In this document: one piece after another, positions 38,270-45,731 of the stretch
Layout: each line of letters opens with the position of its first letter
Position numbering within the stretch: position 1 is the first letter of the stretch
Source of the DNA: a virus
IMG/VR virus record: IMGVR_UViG_3300014720_000001
Span: 1-64,000 of that record
Strand: one strand, 5' to 3'
Length of the DNA: 64,000 bases
The notes under the pieces: generated by a model
Databases searched by the model: none
What the model saw: the letters and a program-made list of their open reading frames with translations, nothing else
What the model was told of the DNA's origin: nothing
Translations under genes and position numbers: made by a program

Positions 38270-39153
38270 CTGTGCAGCCTTGCTTGTTCCGTCCGATAAA
38301 TAAGCGCCAACACAAGCCCGGCCAGTCGATACGCCGGTAGCGGGTGATCAAACCAAACGTTTTTAAAGGTCTTGTACGGCTCTTCGTCCGTTACGCCAAA
38401 CAGTTCTAAGAACGCCGGCTCGCCAAGTATTTCGAGCGTGGGTAACAACGACGTAATCGCCGGGACGGGGTTTGCCGTAAGTTTGATGTACCACCGGCCG
38501 TCGTAAGTGTCAGGATCTGTTGGTAGCTCTGCCAGTTTGACGCGCACTTCCGTTTCTGGCAATGTCACCATCGGAATCACGTTCGGCACAAGCTGTTTTT
38601 CTTTAACGCGCAATTCATTCAATGCTTCGGCGCTGAGCGTCTGAAAATCTGCCGACAGTTCTTTAAGAAGCCGGTCGTCTGTTTCAATTAACAGATATCG
38701 ATCGTTTTGCTCTTCAAGCGCGATCGGCACTTCGTCGATGCCGACAAAACCGAGAGTATATTGCCGCTGCGCGCGCCCCGTGCCGTTATTCGCGATGAAA
38801 TCGCCGCCGATAGCGATGCTCCGCGGCGTGCCGCGTATTTGCGTGATCACGATCCCTGTGGGAAACTGAAACTCGGTTTCCAGCCGTTCGGGCCAATACG
38901 TGACGCGGCGATCAAGTTTGTATACATACTCTGCCAACTCTGTTTGATGAATGTAACTCATCAGCTCGCGCGCCCGCAGATTTAAAAACCGCTGGTCAGG
39001 TTGCGACCCGAACAAGATGCGGCGCAGCGTTTTTAGGTTTTGCGGCAACACAAACGGGCGATACTCGACAGGAATATACTCGTATCCCGCGAGTTGCTTG
39101 TCCGCGCTTTGCGCAAAAATATTAAGCAATAGCGTGCGTGCGTGATTGATCAT
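38266..39153 (-). CDS. Unknown baseplate or tail-end protein
   Basis: 295 residues beginning MINHARTLLLNIFAQSADKQ. It contains VLPQNLKTLRRILFGSQPDQ, a strand-rich middle (GIVITQIRGTPRSIAIGGDF) and a C-terminal helical part. Genes at this position in large myoviruses often encode tail-tube initiator or hub-proximal proteins, but I cannot assign it. Start overlaps nothing upstream; its stop overlaps the hub ATG. Confidence 0.7.
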   Translation of the reverse strand: MINHARTLLLNIFAQSADKQLAGYEYIPVEYRPFVLPQNLKTLRRILFGSQPDQRFLNLRARELMSYIHQTELAEYVYKLDRRVTYWPERLETEFQFPTGIVITQIRGTPRSIAIGGDFIANNGTGRAQRQYTLGFVGIDEVPIALEEQNDRYLLIETDDRLLKELSADFQTLSAEALNELRVKEKQLVPNVIPMVTLPETEVRVKLAELPTDPDTYDGRWYIKLTANPVPAITSLLPTLEILGEPAFLELFGVTDEEPYKTFKNVWFDHPLPAYRLAGLVLALIYRTEQARLHR

Positions 39154-39157
39154 TGAA

Positions 39158-39610
39158 TTACTTCTTTGGCAGTACGTTGAAGCGGAGCGACCATTGCGCG
39201 ATGCCGGTTTGCGGATCTTGTACCTCGACGCGCATGCCGGTTAAAAACGCCCAAAAATTTGCGTCAGCGCATTCGCCGATATGCACAGACAGATCGCCTT
39301 TTTCTTTGATGCGATTAGCGGTGTAAAACTGGAACAGGTTGCAGATTCGCGCTGATGCTGCGCTGCCGCAAGTTTGTGAAAACCCGAAGCCGGACACCAC
39401 TAACTCGCCGATGCGGTCACCAAAAGCGTACACGTAAATAAAATCATTGACCGTGTGCAGAAACTGATAGTTGCCGTTTAGCTCTAGCGCAAACCCGGAA
39501 ATCGGCATCGTCAGCGTTGCGCCGAAGATTTCGACTTTAAATAGCGCATCGCCGGAGCAGCCGGGAATCTTGGCTACTGCGCCCGTACAGGGACTAAATA
39601 CTGCTGGCAT
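39158..39610 (-). CDS. Baseplate tube-like protein
   Basis: 150 residues starting MPAVFSPCTGAVAKIPGCSG. The beta-rich sequence (ALFKVEIFGATLTMPISGFA, FIYVYAFGDRIGELVVSG) resembles tail-tube-type folds found at the tube-hub interface. It lies between the tape measure and the hub group, which fits a tube-initiator role. The family assignment is inferred from position and fold pattern, not from motif. Confidence 0.65.
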   Translation of the reverse strand: MPAVFSPCTGAVAKIPGCSGDALFKVEIFGATLTMPISGFALELNGNYQFLHTVNDFIYVYAFGDRIGELVVSGFGFSQTCGSAASARICNLFQFYTANRIKEKGDLSVHIGECADANFWAFLTGMRVEVQDPQTGIAQWSLRFNVLPKK

Positions 39611-39617
39611 AGCGCAC

Positions 39618-42600
39618 CTACCTGTGATACGACCCGGTACCGCCAGCCATATCGACCGGTGTGCCGTCTGGGGTTTGTTCCATGTGTCTGCCGGCGGCCT
39701 GCATTACCGCCTCTGACAGACCCTTGAGCACAAGTGTGCCGTTGATCTGCATATTGCGGCCCTGCTCGTTTTCTTGCACGCCACGCTGCGCGCGCGAGGC
39801 TTGCGCTGCGTTTTGCTGTGTTACGGCTACAGAATCTTTTTCAGACGCCGCGAAAGCAGCTTGCGTTGTCTGAATTGCACGTACGCCTGTAGACGCCTGC
39901 TCGCCGCCCAACATCTGCATCGGGTCAATCGGCCGCGTTAACTCGTCGCGACGTTTCTGTAAAAACGTGCGTTGTTTTTTATCTTCGTCAGAAAACTGCA
40001 GTTCGCTGGTAAACCAGCCCGGCTTGCCGCGCGCCTCTATTTCCGCAAGCTGCTTATCTACTGTGCCGACGGGGTCGCCGGTGGCCGCTTCTTTCCGCTG
40101 TTGTTGCAGCCGATCGTATTTTTCTTTGTCTTCTTTCGAGAACTGCAGCTCGCTGGTAAACCAGCCGGACTTGCCGCGACCTTTAACCTCCGCGATTTGT
40201 TTATCAATTTGTTGTACGTGTTCCTGCCGTGTCGGTTGACCCAGCAATCGACGCATGCCGTCGATGTACAGGCCGGTCATATCGACGTTTTGTGACGTTA
40301 AGCCCGCTTCGGCTGGCGGCGTGCCGGCTGGCGCTTGTTTTGCTGCCCCACCCGGCACAAGCTTGCTGGCTTGGTGCTCGGACAGCGTTTTGTGGAGCCG
40401 GCTGGCGTTGTCGCGCTCTTCCTGCGACAACCACCGACTGGTTTTTGCGCTTTCTAACCCGCTAATACCTTTTTGCTGGTCTTCTGGCGAAAACTTATCG
40501 AACAGCTCGCGGGCGGCTCCGCCCGGAAGCGAGAGCAGCTGTTTCCGCTTTTCTGTGTTGTACATCGCGTCAGTAAGCGTGTCTGCGGTTGGACTCTGGC
40601 TGATCTCGTCGACAACTTTTTGTTGTTCTGCCGTTAGCTTAGCGTCGTCCGGAATTGCGGTTTCCGGGTTCTCAAGCGCCTTCTTGCGGGCTTGCAGGTC
40701 GTCCCAACGCTGCTGGTCGGCTTTGTTATCAAAACGGATGTCACTAGTTATCCAGCCCGTTTCACGACCGCGCTTTTTGAGGTCATCAAGTTGCGAGTTG
40801 ACGTAGCCGATATCGTTTTCCGCGTTGTTCTTTGCGCGGAATACGTCGAGTCCGTTTTCTTTTGCGGCAGACTGCGCGTGAGCGTAGACGTCGTTTAAAC
40901 GCTGAATACCCTCTTCGCCGGAACCGAACATCGCCTGCATGTGTTTCTTTGCCTGCTCTTCGGCGCGGGCCGGGACAGATCCCTCGCGCTCAAAGTGTTT
41001 AATCATCTCTTCCTTTAACCGCTTTTGCATAAACTTGGCGCGGTCTTCCGGTTTGGCGTCGACTTGGTCGCCCATTTCGTTGACGGCAATACCGGACGCT
41101 GTCTCGGCCGTAATGCGCATTAAGTCTTTTCGCCGCGCCGCAAACTGCTCGTCTGTCATACCAGCGGGCTTTAAGTCGGCGTCGGCGCGCCGGTTATAGT
41201 CTTGCTCCAGTTGTTCAAATACGCGTTTGCTGGCATCACGGGTAACTTCGTTTGTCTTCGCTACCGGGCGATCCTGCGCTTCCGTTACTTTTTGTGCAGT
41301 TTGGTCTAGTCCGACATGCGCCAGCCCGCCGAACTCTTGTGACGCTCGCAGCGCGCGCGACATAGCGCGCGCTTCTTCTTGCTTTTCGTCAGTAAGTTTG
41401 CCGCCAAAAAACCCGCCCTGCATTTTCTTTTCAAACGCCGTCGTATCTTTGTCGAGCGCTGCTGTTGCAAACTCTTCAATTTGTTTCTGACTGGCGTTTG
41501 GCCCAAGCACGGACTCTGCCATCGCGCGCGCGCCGGCGGCGACATCTTCTTTTTTGCCGGTGTTATACGCTTTGATAATCGTGCCCGAGCGGCGACGTTG
41601 CGCTTCGTTTTTAGCTTGCTGTTCTGGTGTGCTGCCAGCGGCTTGCTCGCCACGGGCCATGACAGCGCGCGAATACAGTGTTTGCTGCTGCTCTTCGGTC
41701 AGCTGCTCGTCTGGCTTGAACCCGGCCATCATCTTTAGTTCTCGGGCGGCCGGGCCGTTGGGGTCTTTCTGCGCTTCCTCGTGCAGCTTCTGAATCTGTT
41801 CTGGCGACACGGTCGCACTTGTATACATCTTGGCTGCGGCAACTAAACCCTCTTGCATGTCGGGCGCATATTTTTGCAGCATCTGGTCTTCAGACATGAT
41901 GTTGAAAACGTGCTTCAACGAGTCTGTGCGCGTACGCGCGTTATCAGATGCGATGTTATTTAACTCGTCGCCGACTCGCTGCGTAAACGTAGATTCAGTT
42001 CCCATGGCCGCGTCATTAAAGCGCTCAGCCCGCCGTTCGTTTACTTTTTGTCGCGCTTCGGCGTCGCGTTCAACAGACTTGTTTCGAATCTGTTTCTGCG
42101 CCTCAATGTTGAGCCCTGTACGTTGCTGCAGAATTGCGCTCGACTCGGTGTAGATTGAGCGCATGTTTTCTTTGCGGGTTTCTGGGTCGGCGCCGTATAA
42201 CGCATTGAAGTATGATTCGGCCCTAGCGTCTGCCGCTCGCTTGTTTAGCCCGCCGCCGTCTTTGCTCTGGAAGTAATTTGACAATTCTTCCTTGCCGCGC
42301 TGTTCTAGTTTGGCGTCGATCTGCTCGCTGGTCATGTCCTTTGTTTCATTGAGCGCGACGTCGAGCATGCGATTGGCCAGATTTGGCGCAATCGTTTCTT
42401 TTTGTTTTGCAAACTCTTCGTCCGTCATGCCCGCGGGCTTCACAGCGTTAAACTGCGCGTCGGTCATGCGATCGGTGAGCACGGCTGACTGGCGCTGCGC
42501 TAGCCGGTTTTGGTGCATGTAGGTCTGGCCTTTGTAGGCATAACCTTCTTGCACAAACGGCTGCAATCCCTGCCGGTCCATTTGATACGCTCGGAACAAC

Positions 42601-44282
42601 CGGTCAGACGCGCCAGACTCACGGGCAAGGCTGTACATAGCGGATACGCCACCCTCGCCGACCATTTGTGCAAGGTTGTACTTTTTACCCTTGTATTCGA
42701 ACTCCTCTTGATTGTTTCGATACGCCTGCACGGCGGCTTCCATTTTGGTGCCGCGGTATTTGTCCGGGTTTTCAGACACAAGTCGGTTTAATACCGCAAG
42801 GCTCTGCCCGCCCGCGCTAGCGTCGCCGCGGCGAGAGAAATCGGCCATTGTCTGATCAGCTTCTGCTTTCTGTAGTTTGCCCGGCAGCATCTTTTCGTAG
42901 GCGCCGGAGTCGTGCATTGCTTGGCTGCGCACCATGTTAACTTTGACACGTTCTAGTCCGCTTTCGCGCGACAGGCCCATCTGCACGCCCATCGCTTGCT
43001 CGTTGCGTACCATGTCCTGTAACTCAGTCAGGCTGGTATTAGAATCGCGCGCGGCCATACGAACCTCTCGCACAAGCTTCTCTAGCTTGCCGGGCGCTAA
43101 CGACGACGAACCGCCGGTTAAATGTTCGAGGCTGGCGATTAACGCTTGAACCGGCGCATTGGCTTGGCCGTTGTCGCCAAAGATCTCGCGGATCGACGCA
43201 ATGACGCCGTTATATTCTTTTAACGTCCGTGTTGTGCGCTGCGCATCTACTGCATTTGCCGCTACGCTAAACCCGTCAAGCTGTTCAATTTCTGAGGCCG
43301 ACTTCGCGCGCGGATCTTTGGCGACGTGCTTGTCGATTTCTGCGAACGTCGAACTCATGCGGCTTTTGTAGCCATCCAGTTTGTCGGCCAGCATGATTTT
43401 GCGTTCTTCGTCTGTAGCGTTCGCGTAATCAAAATCGCGCGCCATCAGCTCTTCATGGCCAAACTGCTCGGCCATGCGCGTCATTGTCTTGTCGTCGCGC
43501 TTGGTTGCGCTCATCGCTTTTACGCGCTCTGCCGGTGACAACGCACCGAGCGCTTGCGGCAGCTGGCCTTTTTGAAACAGGTGCTCCATCATCTCGCCGG
43601 TCGCGACAGCGCCAAACCCGCGCATCTCGTCAATGTTGGCGTCAGGTCCGTACATGTTTTTGTAGACGTTTTGCGAGAACTGCCGCAGCGAGTCCTCAGA
43701 CATCCGGCTGGCACCGGTCGCCGCGTCGGCGCGATAAAATCCGATTCGGTTTGTTGCGCCCGCAATAGCGGAAGGATCGCCCTTTCGGCCAAACATTAAA
43801 CCTTCATAGTTTTCGGCGCCGATCTGGCTTGCCGCAAACTGTTTAAACATTGGGTTGTTTAATACGCGCGCGCCGGTCGCGGCCTGTTCGCGGTCGAGCT
43901 GTGTGATGGGCTGACCGCCGTTGGCGATCTGCTGAAACGCGATTAGCTTTTTTGCGACCTCATCGTTGCCAGCCATATGGGCGGCTTCGATGGTCGCGGC
44001 GCCGTGACGCTGATATTGCGCCGCGGTACGCTGATCCATGACGTTTTGCCCGGGCATTTGGTGCATTAAAAACGCATCCGGGCCGAACATGCCCTGCACT
44101 AATTGCGGGCCGTACATATTGGCCAGATAGCCAAATGCGTCATCAACGTGCGCCGAGTTCGTAAACGGCGAGTAAACAGGCGGCGCGTAGCGCTGCGCGG
44201 CAAGCGCCTCGGCTGGCGCCATGTCGTAACCAGACGGCGCGTTACCGAATAAGCCCGGATGAATGTATTGCGAAGCTTGCAT
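39618..44282 (-). CDS. Tape measure protein
   Basis: 1554 residues, highly helical and Gln/Glu/Lys/Ala-rich, with a long coiled-coil middle. It lies between the tube/chaperone genes and the baseplate hub genes, which is the standard tape measure place. Tape measures set tail length at about 0.15 nm per residue, so the tail would be near 230 nm. Near the C-terminus are three related ~50-residue repeats ending GWFTSELQFS or GWITSDIRF. A Gly-rich segment PTDPMQ...GGE and the end GTPVDMAGGTGSYHR close it. No catalytic domain is seen. The start is the ATG at 44282. Confidence 0.85.
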   Translation of the reverse strand: MQASQYIHPGLFGNAPSGYDMAPAEALAAQRYAPPVYSPFTNSAHVDDAFGYLANMYGPQLVQGMFGPDAFLMHQMPGQNVMDQRTAAQYQRHGAATIEAAHMAGNDEVAKKLIAFQQIANGGQPITQLDREQAATGARVLNNPMFKQFAASQIGAENYEGLMFGRKGDPSAIAGATNRIGFYRADAATGASRMSEDSLRQFSQNVYKNMYGPDANIDEMRGFGAVATGEMMEHLFQKGQLPQALGALSPAERVKAMSATKRDDKTMTRMAEQFGHEELMARDFDYANATDEERKIMLADKLDGYKSRMSSTFAEIDKHVAKDPRAKSASEIEQLDGFSVAANAVDAQRTTRTLKEYNGVIASIREIFGDNGQANAPVQALIASLEHLTGGSSSLAPGKLEKLVREVRMAARDSNTSLTELQDMVRNEQAMGVQMGLSRESGLERVKVNMVRSQAMHDSGAYEKMLPGKLQKAEADQTMADFSRRGDASAGGQSLAVLNRLVSENPDKYRGTKMEAAVQAYRNNQEEFEYKGKKYNLAQMVGEGGVSAMYSLARESGASDRLFRAYQMDRQGLQPFVQEGYAYKGQTYMHQNRLAQRQSAVLTDRMTDAQFNAVKPAGMTDEEFAKQKETIAPNLANRMLDVALNETKDMTSEQIDAKLEQRGKEELSNYFQSKDGGGLNKRAADARAESYFNALYGADPETRKENMRSIYTESSAILQQRTGLNIEAQKQIRNKSVERDAEARQKVNERRAERFNDAAMGTESTFTQRVGDELNNIASDNARTRTDSLKHVFNIMSEDQMLQKYAPDMQEGLVAAAKMYTSATVSPEQIQKLHEEAQKDPNGPAARELKMMAGFKPDEQLTEEQQQTLYSRAVMARGEQAAGSTPEQQAKNEAQRRRSGTIIKAYNTGKKEDVAAGARAMAESVLGPNASQKQIEEFATAALDKDTTAFEKKMQGGFFGGKLTDEKQEEARAMSRALRASQEFGGLAHVGLDQTAQKVTEAQDRPVAKTNEVTRDASKRVFEQLEQDYNRRADADLKPAGMTDEQFAARRKDLMRITAETASGIAVNEMGDQVDAKPEDRAKFMQKRLKEEMIKHFEREGSVPARAEEQAKKHMQAMFGSGEEGIQRLNDVYAHAQSAAKENGLDVFRAKNNAENDIGYVNSQLDDLKKRGRETGWITSDIRFDNKADQQRWDDLQARKKALENPETAIPDDAKLTAEQQKVVDEISQSPTADTLTDAMYNTEKRKQLLSLPGGAARELFDKFSPEDQQKGISGLESAKTSRWLSQEERDNASRLHKTLSEHQASKLVPGGAAKQAPAGTPPAEAGLTSQNVDMTGLYIDGMRRLLGQPTRQEHVQQIDKQIAEVKGRGKSGWFTSELQFSKEDKEKYDRLQQQRKEAATGDPVGTVDKQLAEIEARGKPGWFTSELQFSDEDKKQRTFLQKRRDELTRPIDPMQMLGGEQASTGVRAIQTTQAAFAASEKDSVAVTQQNAAQASRAQRGVQENEQGRNMQINGTLVLKGLSEAVMQAAGRHMEQTPDGTPVDMAGGTGSYHR
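39945..40810 (-). repeat. Three related repeats in the tape measure
   Basis: Copies at about 39945-40095, 40095-40225 and 40680-40810 each encode a helix (VDKQLAEIEARGKPGWFTSE in the clearest), then an L-Q-F-S-x-E-D-K segment and a further Lys/Arg helix. Two are adjacent and the third is ~450 bases away. Confidence 0.75.
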
Positions 44283-44297
44283 AACCCGCCGCCGTGT

Positions 44298-44672
44298 TTA
44301 TTTTTCGTTGTTTAGCGCTTTATATCGCTCCAACATGTCGCTGAGGTCTTTGCTTAACATTGTATCTTTTTTAGGCTCATTGCCGCTTTTTTCGGCGGGT
44401 TTTGGGCCGTCGACAACAATCCACGGAAAAACTGTTTTTTGGATATCGCCTAACAGCTCGTTTGAGCGTTTTTTGATATCTGCAAAACTGTCGTCCGTAA
44501 GGTTGCCGTGCGATAAAAGCGCCAACCAGTGTCGGTGCGAAGTTGCCAGTAGTTCGTAATCTTCTCTGCGTGCTACCTCTGCTATTAGTAACCGGTGCTT
44601 AATTCTCCACTGACGATTTCGGGGATCGGCGCCGGCGTAATCAATTGCGCCGGACACGGCAGCCCGCACCAT
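44298..44672 (-). CDS. Possible tail-assembly chaperone part (second ORF)
   Basis: The ATG at 44672 overlaps the upstream TAA as TAATG. The protein MVRAAVSGAIDYAGADPRNR has mixed helical sequence with HRHWLALLSHGNLTDDSFAD and a Lys-rich end. It lies directly before the tape measure, where tail-assembly chaperones usually sit. A TTG nine codons upstream (44699) has no good ribosome site. Immediately upstream in the other frame is TTTTTGG, where a -1 slip would also join the two ORFs, as in the G/GT pairs of other phages. I therefore call it the second chaperone ORF with moderate confidence. Confidence 0.6.
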   Translation of the reverse strand: MVRAAVSGAIDYAGADPRNRQWRIKHRLLIAEVARREDYELLATSHRHWLALLSHGNLTDDSFADIKKRSNELLGDIQKTVFPWIVVDGPKPAEKSGNEPKKDTMLSKDLSDMLERYKALNNEK

Positions 44673-45718
44673 TAAGGCTGCTGTTCGATCCCGTTCCAAA
44701 AACTTGGTTCAAGCGCCATTGCTTCCAATGCTTCCACAAGCCGCTGAAACCGCCGCAAATGCGTGCTGATTAGTCGGCGTGCGACTTCATGCGCCAACGC
44801 TTTAGTGTTTACAAACTGCCGGGCTGTCGGAAGGGCGGTCTGGTTCGGTTGGTTTTCCGGCGGCGTAAATTTTACGTCGGCAAGAATCGGATTTAACACA
44901 ACTGGCTTACCCGTTTTATCCAGTATCGCCTCCAACGAGCAAGCCATGCGATACTCGGAATAACGTAGAAACCATTCGGCCTCGGACAGAATCTCGCCGG
45001 CGTTCTGGTCGAGCAGCAACTGGCGCTGAATTAAAAAGTTTTCGTCGGCCAACAAGCTGCGCAGCCGCACCACCATTTTCCCGCCAGCAATTTCATAGTC
45101 GCGCGTAAACCGGTTGCCGCCGAGCAGCGTTACGAGAAAATCTTCTTTGTCTACGTCTGAAATATCGACGTCAAACTTTTGTTGCATGTTCCAGCCGCAT
45201 CGCGGGCAAAACGGTAAAATCGCCATTGGCCCTTCGACGTCGCCTGTCGGGGGCGGCAACGCCTCTTCAGCCGGCTTGTCGCTGGCGGTTTCGGCTTTGT
45301 CGTCTTCCGCCGTCTGTACAATGACAACATCCGGCGCCGCCGCCGCTGGGGATTCTTCTACCGCACCCGCGGTCTCGTCGCGGTCGTCAACGATCTGCGT
45401 CTCCATCATTTTTTTGTACGCCTCAGCTACGCCGGGCGCCATGTCTGCGGTCTCTTGATTTAGCCGTGCCGCCTGTTCTTGTTTCTTGGCGGCGATTTTA
45501 GCTTCTTGCAGACTCTTCTTCACTTTCTCGACGTCTTCTTCGGTCATCAGCGCAGCGTCGATGAGCACGTCTACGCGCTTGGACGGCGGAAGCCGGTCGC
45601 GAATTTGCAGCAACAGTTCGCCCAGATCTCCCGGAATTGGGTCGTTTGCGCGCCACCCAAACTGTTCAAGTGTCGCTTTTGTAAAGTCCGACACGTATGG
45701 CTTCTCAACTACGTCCAT
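44672..45718 (-). CDS. Possible tail-assembly chaperone or hub-assembly protein (first ORF)
   Basis: 348 residues. N-terminus MDVVEKPYVSDFTKATLEQF. Middle is Ala/Glu-rich and likely disordered (DDKAETASDKPAEEALPPPT), and the second half has PFCPRCGWNMQQKFDVDISD, then DFLVTLLGGNRFTRDYEIAG, a pattern seen in tail-assembly proteins of large myoviruses. Located two genes upstream of the tape measure. The CPRC could be part of a zinc site, but only one pair is visible. AAGGAG precedes ATG 45718. Confidence 0.65.
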   Translation of the reverse strand: MDVVEKPYVSDFTKATLEQFGWRANDPIPGDLGELLLQIRDRLPPSKRVDVLIDAALMTEEDVEKVKKSLQEAKIAAKKQEQAARLNQETADMAPGVAEAYKKMMETQIVDDRDETAGAVEESPAAAAPDVVIVQTAEDDKAETASDKPAEEALPPPTGDVEGPMAILPFCPRCGWNMQQKFDVDISDVDKEDFLVTLLGGNRFTRDYEIAGGKMVVRLRSLLADENFLIQRQLLLDQNAGEILSEAEWFLRYSEYRMACSLEAILDKTGKPVVLNPILADVKFTPPENQPNQTALPTARQFVNTKALAHEVARRLISTHLRRFQRLVEALEAMALEPSFWNGIEQQP

Positions 45719-45731
45719 GCCTCTCTCCTTT

